DNA of 54,548 nucleotides from NCBI GenBank assembly GCA_013002535.1, contig JABDJK010000069.1, forward strand, positions 1 to 54,548, given 5' to 3'. Shown in pieces: positions 1-9,001 of the stretch. Source of the DNA: Hyphococcus sp. (GTDB taxonomy: Bacteria; Pseudomonadota; Alphaproteobacteria; Caulobacterales; Parvularculaceae). The position numbers were made by a program, and so were the translations under genes. The notes under the pieces are model-generated. The model was given only the letters and a program-made list of their open reading frames with translations. It searched no databases and was not told the origin of the DNA. Position 1 is the first letter of the stretch. Every line of letters starts with the position of its first letter.

Positions 1-2
1 AC

Positions 3-434
3 AAGGTTCTGTGTGCGGCGAGACGAAACCAGGCAGCCCGAGACGCTGTTGATCTGGTGTCGATCGTGCAAAATTTCGCTCCATTAGGGCCGCTAATTTG
101 GGCGCTGTCTGGCAAAGACTCCAACTTGACGCCGCCGCGTGTTCTTCAGGGAATTAGGAAGAACATATTTGGCTATGCTGACGAAGAAATTCGCGCCATT
201 CGCGTTGAAGGAGAAGGTTTTACACGAAGCGATGTACGCCGGGTTTTAGAGCCGGCTCTCGACAGGGGTGAAGAATATTGCACTGACGCGGCGCCCGAAA
301 GTAAGCTTGGAGCCTTGTTTGTTAACTCCGTCGAAAAGCCGGTTGAGGCAAATGAGAAACTAATAAATTCCGGAGAAGCTGTCGCTGTCAAAATCAAGGA
401 CTTTGCTGTGACGCCAAAGATAGTCGAACTATAG
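3..434 (+). CDS. C-terminal part of an unrecognised protein (runs in from left edge)
   Basis: The reading frame is open from the first bases of the window to a TAG at 432-434, so this is probably the 3' end of a gene that begins outside. An internal GTG at 57 could start a 125-residue protein, but the frame stays open upstream of it and I see no clear ribosome binding site. The visible part is soluble, of mixed charge, with no signal peptide, membrane segment or motif that I recognise. It ends in a hydrophobic, beta-like stretch (VAVKIKDFAVTPKIVEL). Function unknown. It faces the alkylsulfatase gene convergently across 291 AT-rich bases. Confidence 0.5.
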   Translation, partial: KVLCAARRNQAARDAVDLVSIVQNFAPLGPLIWALSGKDSNLTPPRVLQGIRKNIFGYADEEIRAIRVEGEGFTRSDVRRVLEPALDRGEEYCTDAAPESKLGALFVNSVEKPVEANEKLINSGEAVAVKIKDFAVTPKIVEL

Positions 435-725
435 GTTTAGAAAGGCTGACGGAATTAAAAAACGCATTCGAAAATCTGCACAGAAATGCACCCCAATCCA
501 CGGAAAATCCGTTAATCACTCTATTGACGACCTAGCGTTCTTCGCTTGTTGATAATAACACCCGGATTATCTATTCTCTTACCGTCAGTACACAAACGTA
601 GACAAAATAATTGTCGGTGCAGAATTCGGTATTGTGGAAACAAATAAATTAAATTACGTTCAGAAACAACGCGTTGCAACGCGCCTAGAGGATAGAGTGG
701 GAATAGGGCATATGCGGGCTTTTCG
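435..725. other. AT-rich convergent intergenic stretch
   Basis: No gene is supported in these 291 bases between two convergent genes. Base composition is clearly more AT-rich than the neighbours. A perfect 12-base palindrome GCGTTGCAACGC lies at 671-682. I see no convincing terminator with a T-run. Confidence 0.4.
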
Positions 726-2747
726 TCAGGGCGTCACCACATTAAACCACAAATTAAACTGATCGTGGACAAGCAGGAACTGGCCGAATTCAAGTGGATT
801 ACCGACTACCTGAATTGAACCATCAGCAAGTTTGCTCTGAAAGGATGCGCGGCCAAGCGTGATGTCATCCAGATCGGCGCGGTTCAACTTTATCGTCGTT
901 ATGGCGTCGTCATCGAATAACGCCTGTTTTTGAACGGCAACGCCATCGTTTACTTTGACGCCAAATTGTTCGCCGGTGTCGTCAAATTCAAAATTGAGAG
1001 CAAAGGCTTTATTTGCTTTTTCCGGTGAAACCCGAATAGCCAATGCATCGAAATAGTCCGCAGACGGAACCGCCTTCACGAAATCCGGGTTGGTGATATT
1101 AATTGAATTATCGCGCGGCGTGCCGTTGCGAAGTTCATGCGCTGCGGTCAGGTAATAATTCCGCCAGATCGAACTTTCCGATTGAAAGCCAAGCTGCTCA
1201 TAGGCGGCCGCGAGAAACGATTTCGCCAACTCGTTGTCCGGTTCAGCAAAGACTAGATAATTCATAATGCTGGCGACCCACCGATAATCGCCTTCGTCAT
1301 AGGCTTTCGCGGCGTTCTTAATCATAGCGACGCCCCCCCCGGCTAGATCAACCATGCGTTTGGCCTGCGCTTCAGGCGGGTGCGGGTTGAGGTTTGCTGG
1401 ATTGCCGTCCCACCATCCGAAATATCGCTGATAGGTCGCTTTCGAGTTGTGGTTGACGGTGCCGTAATAGCCTCGGGTTGAAAAATCCTCTCGCATGAAA
1501 TCGGGTTCGCCGATTATGTCGGCGATCTCGTGCATGGTATAACCCTGATTAGCGAGGCGCATGGTCTGATCGTGAATCCAGCGATAAGCGTCGCGCTGGT
1601 TGGCGAGATATGATTTTCCCTCCTCTTTCCCCCATGTTGGCCAATTGTGGGACGAAAGAACGACATCAGCTTTATCGCCGAACATCGTCAACGCATCATC
1701 GATGCGCTTTGACCAGGCGAGGGCGTCGCGGACTTTTGCCCCGCGTAAGGTCAACACGTTGTGCATTGTGCCGGTTGCGAGTTCTGCTGTGTGAAGCGCT
1801 TTATACTGCGGAATGTAAAACATGAATTCTGCAGGCGCTTCGGTGTCCGGCGCATTGATGAAAATAAACTCGATGCCGTCGATGGTGAGCCGTTGACCAG
1901 TTTCAGTTACAGTTTCCGTCGGTTGCATAAAGCCGACCGCGTCGCTTGAGAGCGCCTTGCCAATTCCGCTATCGACAGGACCGGTGGGGCCCGGAACGAT
2001 TTGTGTTGCGAACTGAAATTGCGCGCGTCGCGCCATGGCGTTGCCCGCAATGACGTTTTCAGCGACGGCGGATTCCGCAAAGCCTTCGGGTGCTATCAGT
2101 CGCACCTTACCGGCGGCGACGTCTTCGTCTGTCACCACGCCGCGCACGCCGCCAAAATGATCCCCGTGGCTATGAGTAAAGAGCACTGCTGTGGCAGGCC
2201 GTTCGCCCAGTGTACGGTTTACTAAATCGAGCGACGCCGCGGCGGGCGCTTTCGACAACAATGGGTCGATCAATATCCAGCCGGTTTCGCCGCGAATGAC
2301 AGTCATGACAGAGAGATCATAGCCGCGCACCTGATAGACGCCGTCGACCACTTCAAAGAGCCCGTGTATGTTGTTGAGTTTTGCTTGCCGCCAAAGCGAA
2401 GGATTGACGCTCGCCGGCGCATCGCCCTTAATAAATTGGAAGCGGCGCATGTCCCAAACGATGCGACCATTTTCATCCTCGATGACCGCGTCTTCGATCG
2501 CCGCAAGGAAACCGCGGCGTGCGTCGCCGAAGTCGCTTTCGTCATCGAGGGGTAGGCTGGCGCCAAATTTTTCGTTCGCACGTTTCGTTATTTCGGTCGG
2601 CGTGTTAGCAGGCGGCGCGGCAATCGCCGGCGTGCTCTGGCTTGCCGGCTCAGTTTCCGGATCAATCGCGTCGCTTTCCTTTTCGGTTTGTTCTCCAGCG
2701 CACGCGAAGACGGCCGCGCAACAAATTGCTGCAACAAATCGTTTCAT
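726..2747 (-). CDS. Alkylsulfatase-type metallo-beta-lactamase-fold hydrolase, lipoprotein
   Basis: This 673-residue protein belongs to the linear primary alkylsulfatase family (SdsA1/BDS1 type), which hydrolyses alkyl sulfates to alcohol and sulfate with a binuclear zinc site. The metal-binding motif THSHGDHFGG is at about residues 191-200. Further metal ligands are likely in HTAELATG and SSHNWPTWG. The middle third (about 400-520) fits the alkylsulfatase dimerisation domain and the C-terminus the SCP2-like substrate domain. The start at 2747 is chosen because GGGAG precedes it and it gives a signal peptide ending AVFAC, which suggests a lipoprotein. The longer upstream frame would overlap the dehydrogenase gene. 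It lies 25 bases downstream of the PQQ dehydrogenase and is probably co-transcribed with it. The family call is firm; the exact substrate is inferred. Confidence 0.85.
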   Translation of the reverse strand: MKRFVAAICCAAVFACAGEQTEKESDAIDPETEPASQSTPAIAAPPANTPTEITKRANEKFGASLPLDDESDFGDARRGFLAAIEDAVIEDENGRIVWDMRRFQFIKGDAPASVNPSLWRQAKLNNIHGLFEVVDGVYQVRGYDLSVMTVIRGETGWILIDPLLSKAPAAASLDLVNRTLGERPATAVLFTHSHGDHFGGVRGVVTDEDVAAGKVRLIAPEGFAESAVAENVIAGNAMARRAQFQFATQIVPGPTGPVDSGIGKALSSDAVGFMQPTETVTETGQRLTIDGIEFIFINAPDTEAPAEFMFYIPQYKALHTAELATGTMHNVLTLRGAKVRDALAWSKRIDDALTMFGDKADVVLSSHNWPTWGKEEGKSYLANQRDAYRWIHDQTMRLANQGYTMHEIADIIGEPDFMREDFSTRGYYGTVNHNSKATYQRYFGWWDGNPANLNPHPPEAQAKRMVDLAGGGVAMIKNAAKAYDEGDYRWVASIMNYLVFAEPDNELAKSFLAAAYEQLGFQSESSIWRNYYLTAAHELRNGTPRDNSINITNPDFVKAVPSADYFDALAIRVSPEKANKAFALNFEFDDTGEQFGVKVNDGVAVQKQALFDDDAITTIKLNRADLDDITLGRASFQSKLADGSIQVVGNPLEFGQFLLVHDQFNLWFNVVTP

Positions 2748-2772
2748 GAATTTTGCTCCCTTGGTCGAGCGC

Positions 2773-4968
2773 TTATTCGCCGCCCGACGTTTCTTCCTGG
2801 ATGCGTTGGTAAAACTCTGCATCGCGGTCGCTGTTTGCTTTCGCGATAACATATTCACGGATCGCCGCGGAGGTTTCTTCATCGACCAACTCGCGAAAAC
2901 TCGCCATGCCGTTTTGGGCCAGTGCGCCTTCGCGCACGACCATGTTCCATGCATCGATATCATGGAGCAGCGCTGAGTGACGTAAATTTGGCACGAGGCC
3001 GGACGACATTACCTCATCGCCGTGACAGGATATGCAGAAATTCGCATAGGCCTCGAATCCGGCCGCTATGGTTTCGGCGGACGCCGTAGACGCCGGCGGC
3101 GGCGGCGGTTCGGCAGCGGCTACGTCAAGCGCCGGCAATTCCGCATCGCCGCCAAGTTTGAAGACCAGGAGGCGTCCTACTTTGGCGGCCGAGTTCGTCG
3201 GAAGAGGACCGCCATATGCGAGAACATAAGCGCCGCCCCAACCAACGGCGACAGCAACATATTGTTCGCCATCAATTTCGTAAGTCACTGGCGCAGCGAC
3301 GACGCCAGTCTGCGTTGGGTAGCCCCATAAGCGTTCGCCGCTTGCTGCATCGTAGGCGACAAATTCCGCGCCCGCGGTTCCCTGAAAGACAATGCCGCCG
3401 TCAGTTGAAAGCACGCCGCCATTTGACGGGTCGGGATAATCAACCGCCCATTTCGCCGATTGCGTTACCGGATCCCACGCGATCAATTGGCCTTTTGCCG
3501 CGGCGACGAGCGCCTTGAACTTTGCGTCATCGTCAGGCAATGTCGCATACATAAAATTCGTGCCGGTGTTCCAGGCGCCTTCTTTGTATTCAAAATCTTC
3601 GACCTCTCCGTAGATCCAAAGGCCTTCCTGCGCAGGAATATAAACGAGACCAGTATTCGGATTATACGCCATCGGATGCCAATTATGGGCGCCGAGCGGC
3701 GCTGGCATTTGCAGATGCGGTGTCTTGCCCGGATAGCGCGCTGCCGCAACTTCGACAGGCCGGCCGGTCGCCGGATCGATATGGGTCGCCCAGTTCACTG
3801 GTACAAAATTGTTGGCCGAAATAAATTCGCCGGTTTCGCGATCAAGGACATAGAAAAACCCATTCTTCGGCGCTTGCATGATGACTTTGCGGGTCGCGCC
3901 TTCGATTTCCATATCGGCGAGGATCATATGTTGCGTTGCTGTGTAATCCCAAGTCTCGCCAGGCGTCGTCTGATAGTGCCAGACATATTCGCCGGTGTCC
4001 GGGCGAAGCGCGACGATAGACGACAGGAACAAATTATCGCCTTCGCCATTCGAACGGATCTGATAGTTCCAAGGCGAACCATTGCCAACGCCGATATAGA
4101 GAAGGTCGAGTTCGGGATCATAAGCCATCGAATCCCAAACGGTTCCGCCGCCACCGCCAACATTCCACCATTCTCCGTTCCAGGTTTCCGCCGCCATTTC
4201 CATGGCGCTGTCTTCAAATCCGTCTGCCGGATTTCCAGGCACAGTGTAAAATCGCCAGGCTTGTTCGCCAGTATCAACGTCATAGGCGGTCACGTAGCCG
4301 CGCACGCCAAGTTCAGCGCCGCCATTGCCAATGATCACTTTGCCTTTGACGATGCGCGGCGCGCCTGTAATGGAATAAGGCTTGGAATTGTCGGTTGTGT
4401 TAATGTCCCAAGCCTTCTCGCCCGTTTTTGCGTCAATAGCTATCAATCTTCCGTCAATCGTCCCGGTAAAGACTTTCTTGCCCCATATGGCGACACCGCG
4501 ATTGACAATATCGCAGCACATGATCGATGCGCGGGTTCTGTCGACCTCCGGATCAAACGACCAGATTTCAGCGCCGGTTTTGGCGTCACGCGCATGAACG
4601 ATATTCCACGATCCAGTGACGTATATAATGCCGTCACGAACAATCGGCGTTGCTTCGATGCCGCGGCTAGTTCCGAGATCGAAAGACCACGCAAGGCCGA
4701 GCTCGCCGACATTCGCCGTTGAGATCTCGTCAAGCGGCGAGTGGCGTTGTTCGGAATAGGTGCGTCCGTGAGAAAGCCATTCGCCCGGTGAGGCGTTGGC
4801 ATTGATGATTGCATCTGCGTCAACGACGGGATGTGTTTCTACCGGCGGTATTATTTTACTGGTTTTCGCGCTTGTGACACCACTCTCTTTTCCAACTTTC
4901 TCGCCACAGCTGACTATTGCGAACGGCGCCAAAAAAGAAACGACCCAAAGACAAGAACGTGTTCTCAT
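2773..4968 (-). CDS. PQQ-dependent alcohol dehydrogenase with C-terminal cytochrome c domain (quinohemoprotein)
   Basis: This 731-residue periplasmic enzyme oxidises alcohols with pyrroloquinoline quinone and passes electrons to its own heme c. The N-terminus is a lipoprotein signal ending IVSC (Cys21). The beta-propeller spans about residues 60-620 and carries the vicinal Cys-Cys pair (IMCCDIV, 151-152) that stacks on PQQ, plus the WDYTAT segment with the catalytic Asp. Two positions after that Asp there is Thr rather than the Asp found in lanthanide-dependent XoxF enzymes, so a calcium-type site is likely (inference). The heme motif CISCH is at 645-649, with Met in NGMASF a plausible distal ligand. 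The start is set by GGAG upstream of 4968. It is the first gene of an apparent operon with the alkylsulfatase and is divergent from the DUF3604 gene. Confidence 0.92.
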   Translation of the reverse strand: MRTRSCLWVVSFLAPFAIVSCGEKVGKESGVTSAKTSKIIPPVETHPVVDADAIINANASPGEWLSHGRTYSEQRHSPLDEISTANVGELGLAWSFDLGTSRGIEATPIVRDGIIYVTGSWNIVHARDAKTGAEIWSFDPEVDRTRASIMCCDIVNRGVAIWGKKVFTGTIDGRLIAIDAKTGEKAWDINTTDNSKPYSITGAPRIVKGKVIIGNGGAELGVRGYVTAYDVDTGEQAWRFYTVPGNPADGFEDSAMEMAAETWNGEWWNVGGGGGTVWDSMAYDPELDLLYIGVGNGSPWNYQIRSNGEGDNLFLSSIVALRPDTGEYVWHYQTTPGETWDYTATQHMILADMEIEGATRKVIMQAPKNGFFYVLDRETGEFISANNFVPVNWATHIDPATGRPVEVAAARYPGKTPHLQMPAPLGAHNWHPMAYNPNTGLVYIPAQEGLWIYGEVEDFEYKEGAWNTGTNFMYATLPDDDAKFKALVAAAKGQLIAWDPVTQSAKWAVDYPDPSNGGVLSTDGGIVFQGTAGAEFVAYDAASGERLWGYPTQTGVVAAPVTYEIDGEQYVAVAVGWGGAYVLAYGGPLPTNSAAKVGRLLVFKLGGDAELPALDVAAAEPPPPPASTASAETIAAGFEAYANFCISCHGDEVMSSGLVPNLRHSALLHDIDAWNMVVREGALAQNGMASFRELVDEETSAAIREYVIAKANSDRDAEFYQRIQEETSGGE

Positions 4969-5140
4969 GAAATCATCTCCTTGAACGGTATTTTCGTCAG
5001 TATCGGTACACTTCAAATCGCAAAGCGGCGCCGAGAGTTGAACGGCATTTTCCATTTGCGTCAATGGCGGGTAAGGCCGTTTTTGCACTTTCTGAGAGCG
5101 TCATTTCTGCGATCCGCTAGCGCGCGTATAGTGCTCGCGG

Positions 5141-5190
5141 CGTTTGTATATGCCAGCATTATTGTCGTGCTGCTTTTGCATATACCAAAA
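5141..5190. promoter_or_regulatory. Inverted repeat between divergent genes, possible operator
   Basis: GTATATGC at 5146-5153 is repeated inverted as GCATATAC at 5178-5185. The arms extend imperfectly outward to about 5141 and 5190, and inner CAGCA/TGCTG also pair. It sits between the divergent PQQ dehydrogenase and DUF3604 genes, where one regulator could control both. No regulator gene lies next to it, so the role is inferred. Confidence 0.4.
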
Positions 5191-5247
5191 CGCTGCAGGC
5201 TGTTATAAATATTAATGTATTTTCCAAACGCGATTTCGGAGGCGGGA

Positions 5248-7209
5248 TTGGCTAAAATAACATTCAAGATTTTCGCAGTTTTTGCAGTATCGTTATTGGC
5301 TTTAAGCGCCTGCAGCAGAAAAAACGACGACAGCGAAACCAAAGACTCGGCAGCGTCCGGCGAGAATGCGATCGTGACGGTAGCGAGCGCGGTGTCTGCG
5401 GCTAGTGAAGGTTCTTCGGCGCATCCGATTGCGACGAAGGTCTATTGGGGCGACACGCACCTTCACACATGGGATTCGCCGGACGCGTTCGCGGCGGGCG
5501 CCACGCTGGGGCCTGAAGAGGCCTTGCGTTTCGCTATGGGCGAGGAAATCGAATCGACCACCGGATTAAAAGCGCGGCTTGATCGTCCGCTTGATTTCCT
5601 TGTGATCGCCGATCACGCTATCGCGCTCGGCCTAACGCGGGAGATCGCCCGCGGCAATGAACGCCTTTTGCAGGACCCGCGCGTAGCCGAATGGAACCGG
5701 ATGATGAATTCCGGGCCCGAGGGACAACGTATGGCCGCGCGCGAACTCATTGACGGACATACTGAAGGAACGAACCCGGCAGCATTGTCAGATTTGAGCA
5801 TCGTTGTCCCCATCATGTCTAGCGTCTGGCGCGCGCGCGGCGAATTGGTGGATCGTTATAATGCCCCCGGAACATTTACCGCGCTGCATGGTTACGAATT
5901 CACGCCAACGCCGAACGGCGATAACTTGCACCGTGTCGTTATTTTCCGTGACGGCGCGGACAAAACCAATGCGATTTTGCCATTCACGTCAGCGCAAAGC
6001 GAAGACCCGAAAGATTTATGGCGCTCACTTGCCGCTTATGAAGATGCAACCGGTGGCAAGGTGCTGGCGATACCCCACAATCCGAACCTTTCTAATGGCC
6101 ATATGTTCGCCTTCACCGATTTTGAAGGCGCCGCCATCGACGCAGACTACGCCAGTGAACGTGCTCGCTGGGAACCGCTCGTCGAGGCGACCCAAATCAA
6201 GGGCGATTCAGAATCGCATCCGCTCCTTTCGCCCAATGACGAATTCGCGGCCTTTGGCGATGCAGGATGGGAGGACGGCAATCTCACGAAATCAATTACC
6301 GTGACAAAAGAAATTCACGGCGGCAATTATATTCGCGAGGCGTTGAAACGCGGTCTCGCCATCGAAGGGGAAACCGGCGTCAATCCATTCAAGCTCGGCA
6401 TGATCGGATCGACGGATTCCCATACTGCGCTGGCGACAGCGGACGAGGATAATTTTTACGGCAAATTTATTCTTGATGAGCCGTCCGCAGATCGCGCGAC
6501 AACGCGCATCCCATTGGGCGCAGACGATAATCGCATTGGTTGGCAATATCTCGCTTCCGGCTACGCAGCGGTTTGGGCCAGCGAGAACACGCGCGAAGCC
6601 ATTTTCGACGCGATGATGCGGAAAGAGGTTTACGCAACGACCGGTCCGCGAATTCAATTACGATTTTTTGGGGGCTGGGATTATGAGCCCGGCGACGCCG
6701 ACGGCGCCGATATCGCCAAAGCCGGTTACGCCGGGGGCATACCCATGGGCGCAAACTTGCCTGCCGGCGGCGACGGCGCTCCGACATTTCTGGTGAGCGC
6801 CTTGAAAGATCCTGAAGGCGCCAATCTTGACCGCGTACAGATCGTTAAAGGATGGATCAACGCCGATGGAGACCTTCAAGAGAAAGTTTTTGACGTTTCG
6901 TGGGCGGGGGAGCGTACGGTCGGACCAGACGGTAAATTGCCGCCGGTTGGCGACACAGTGAACCTCGAAAGGGCAACCTATTCCAACGATATCGGCGCGG
7001 CGACCTTAAAGACGGCGTGGGTCGATCCGGCATTCGACGCGGACGTCGCATCATTTTATTATGTGCGTGTTTTGGAAATTCCGACGCCGCGATGGACTGC
7101 CTTTGATGTTGCGCGCTTTGGCGCAGAGATGCCCGAAGGCGCGATATTGAAACATCAGGAACGGGCGTACTCTTCGCCGATCTGGTATACGCCGCTCGGC
7201 GCCCAATAA
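5248..7209 (+). CDS. DUF3604 lipoprotein
   Basis: This 653-residue protein has the DUF3604 signature: a WGDTHLHTWDS motif soon after the signal peptide, then VIADHA and GSTDSH further on. These are His/Asp-rich, PHP-like metal-binding motifs that suggest a phosphoesterase-like fold; the reaction is unknown. The start is taken as TTG at 5248 because GGAGG lies 5 bases upstream and the resulting N-terminus is a clean lipoprotein signal ending LSAC (Cys22). An ATG at 5215 has no such support. It is followed after 5 bases by a PpiC-type gene and then by HupE/UreJ. Similar clusters of these three families occur in marine proteobacteria, as far as I recall. Confidence 0.85.
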   Translation: MAKITFKIFAVFAVSLLALSACSRKNDDSETKDSAASGENAIVTVASAVSAASEGSSAHPIATKVYWGDTHLHTWDSPDAFAAGATLGPEEALRFAMGEEIESTTGLKARLDRPLDFLVIADHAIALGLTREIARGNERLLQDPRVAEWNRMMNSGPEGQRMAARELIDGHTEGTNPAALSDLSIVVPIMSSVWRARGELVDRYNAPGTFTALHGYEFTPTPNGDNLHRVVIFRDGADKTNAILPFTSAQSEDPKDLWRSLAAYEDATGGKVLAIPHNPNLSNGHMFAFTDFEGAAIDADYASERARWEPLVEATQIKGDSESHPLLSPNDEFAAFGDAGWEDGNLTKSITVTKEIHGGNYIREALKRGLAIEGETGVNPFKLGMIGSTDSHTALATADEDNFYGKFILDEPSADRATTRIPLGADDNRIGWQYLASGYAAVWASENTREAIFDAMMRKEVYATTGPRIQLRFFGGWDYEPGDADGADIAKAGYAGGIPMGANLPAGGDGAPTFLVSALKDPEGANLDRVQIVKGWINADGDLQEKVFDVSWAGERTVGPDGKLPPVGDTVNLERATYSNDIGAATLKTAWVDPAFDADVASFYYVRVLEIPTPRWTAFDVARFGAEMPEGAILKHQERAYSSPIWYTPLGAQ

Positions 7210-7214
7210 ACGCA

Positions 7215-8012
7215 ATGGCCAATAGTCAACCGTTTTGGCGCCAACCCCTGACGCATTTTATGCTCATCGGTGCGGCGATTTTTGCGCTCGGCGCGTTGCG
7301 AGGCGACCCTGCTGACAACAATAACAAGGTCGTGGTCACCTTCGCGCAAATTGAACGCATGGCCGCGGTCTTTGAAAAAACCTGGGGGCGGCCACCCAGG
7401 GACGAAGAGTTGCAGCGCGTCGTCCAGGATTATATTCGCGAAGAAATTTTATATCGCGAAGCCTTAAAGCTCGGCCTCGATGTTGACGATTCCGTAATCC
7501 GCCGCCGTTTGCGCCAGAAGATGGAATTTATGACCGCCGGCGACATCGAATTGACCGAGCCGACAGAAGAAGAATTGTTGGCATTCTTTGATAAAACTCG
7601 CGAAAAATATCTGACCGAGCCGGCTTTTACTTTCACGCAAGTCTATTTCAGCGATGAATCCCGCGCGCGCGCTGCAAAAGGCGATTTGCCGAACGCCGTT
7701 GGCGACGAGATCAACCTGCCGCGGCGCATGGCCGATGCGGATAAGTCAGAGATCGCAAAGACGTTTGCGGCCGGTTTTGCCGATGCGCTGGAAAAGCTCC
7801 CCCTTAATGAATGGTCTGGCCCTGTCATTTCTGGTTTTGGCGCCCATTGGGTGAAGGTCAAGAAAAAGTCCGCGCCGCACACGCCGCCGGTGGCGAGCGT
7901 GCGCGATCGCGTCGTCAATGACTGGAAAAATGAGCAGCGATTGCGGCGCCAGGATGCAGCGTTTCAGGGAATGGCGGCGAGTTACGACATTGAAATCGAA
8001 GCGCCGGATTGA
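7215..8012 (+). CDS. Membrane-anchored PpiC-type peptidyl-prolyl isomerase
   Basis: This 265-residue protein has one N-terminal membrane segment (about residues 14-30, FMLIGAAIFALGAL) and a long helical SurA/PpiC-like part. A short parvulin-like domain lies near residues 130-220 (FTQVYFSDES, NEWSGPVISGFGAHWVKV). The layout fits periplasmic chaperone isomerases anchored in the inner membrane. It is placed between the DUF3604 lipoprotein and the HupE protein, with a 5-base gap before and a stop/start overlap (TGATG) after, so the three are almost certainly translated from one message. A role in folding one of its partners is inferred. The parvulin domain is somewhat degenerate and activity is not assured. 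Confidence 0.8.
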   Translation: MANSQPFWRQPLTHFMLIGAAIFALGALRGDPADNNNKVVVTFAQIERMAAVFEKTWGRPPRDEELQRVVQDYIREEILYREALKLGLDVDDSVIRRRLRQKMEFMTAGDIELTEPTEEELLAFFDKTREKYLTEPAFTFTQVYFSDESRARAAKGDLPNAVGDEINLPRRMADADKSEIAKTFAAGFADALEKLPLNEWSGPVISGFGAHWVKVKKKSAPHTPPVASVRDRVVNDWKNEQRLRRQDAAFQGMAASYDIEIEAPD

Positions 8013-9001
8013 TGATGCGGTGTTTCGCGTTTCTTGCCATAATTTTCGCTGCGGCGGTTTCGCCGAGCGGCGCCGGCGCTCATGAAATTCGGCCGGGCTA
8101 TCTTGAAGTAAATGAAGCCGTGGAAAATTCCTATGAGATTGTCTGGAAAGCACCGCTGCAGTTCGGCCGGCCGCTCGCAGTGGCGCCGGTGTTTCCGACC
8201 GACTGCAAAAAACGAGGCGCTGTCGACCGGCGCTCAATGCGAAATGCGGTGGTAGCGAGATATTCGCTCGCCTGTTCCGAACCGCTCTCCGGTCGCGCCG
8301 TTGATTTGGCGGGGATCGAATTCACGACGACAGACGTCCTGGTGCGACTACAGCCGGTTAGCGCATCGGTCGAAACCTATCGCGCGTCGCCCGGCACGCC
8401 CGCCGTCACGCTTGGCGCGGAATACAGTGGGCGTGGCGTCTCCGGCGCATATTTCGGTCTCGGCGTTGAACATATTCTGCAAGGGATCGATCATTTGCTA
8501 TTCGTTGCTGCGCTCGTTCTTATCATCTCAGGCATGCAGCGGCTTGTCGAAACGATCACGGCCTTTACCATCGCGCATTCGCTGACATTGATCGCAACGT
8601 CGCTCGGGTGGGTCGCTATGCCGATTGCTCCGGTAGAGGCAGTCATCGCCCTTTCGATTGTGTTTCTCGCTAATGAGCTCGCGAATAAACAATCTGGACG
8701 AGTGCGCCCGTCGGAACAGCGACCCTGGGTGGTCGCAATTATATTCGGCCTTCTTCACGGGTTTGGTTTCGCCGGAGCGCTAGCGGAAATCGGGTTGCCG
8801 GAAGGCGATATCGCCATGGCGCTTTTGATGTTCAATATCGGCGTTGAGGCCGGGCAATTACTGTTTATCGCCGGGTTACTCATTGCATTAAAAGCTTTAG
8901 ATTTTTTTGTTGCGCGCCGACCGGTCGAACTGGCGGCGGCGTACACGATCGGCGTTTTGGCGACCGTCTGGATGTACGAGCGCGTGTCGGGAATGGTTTA
9001 G
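8012..9001 (+). CDS. HupE/UreJ family membrane protein
   Basis: This 329-residue protein begins with a signal peptide followed by the typical AHEIRPGYLEV segment. A periplasmic beta-rich domain follows (to about residue 150), then a six-helix membrane domain. The domain opens with GVEHILQGIDHLLFVAAL and contains IAHSLTL and LLHGFGFAGAL, whose histidines mark the HupE/UreJ family. Characterised members take part in nickel or cobalt uptake for hydrogenase or urease, but no such enzyme is encoded here, so the substrate is unknown. The start at 8012 overlaps the stop of the PpiC gene (TGATG). The 3' end overlaps the convergent FkbM gene by four bases, leaving no room for an intergenic terminator. 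Confidence 0.82.
   Translation: MMRCFAFLAIIFAAAVSPSGAGAHEIRPGYLEVNEAVENSYEIVWKAPLQFGRPLAVAPVFPTDCKKRGAVDRRSMRNAVVARYSLACSEPLSGRAVDLAGIEFTTTDVLVRLQPVSASVETYRASPGTPAVTLGAEYSGRGVSGAYFGLGVEHILQGIDHLLFVAALVLIISGMQRLVETITAFTIAHSLTLIATSLGWVAMPIAPVEAVIALSIVFLANELANKQSGRVRPSEQRPWVVAIIFGLLHGFGFAGALAEIGLPEGDIAMALLMFNIGVEAGQLLFIAGLLIALKALDFFVARRPVELAAAYTIGVLATVWMYERVSGMV

Noticed and set aside
3460-4722. A 420-codon open frame on the plus strand inside the PQQ dehydrogenase
   Set aside because: It is antisense to a gene with clear motifs, is Arg/His-rich and has no ribosome site; it is a shadow frame from codon bias.
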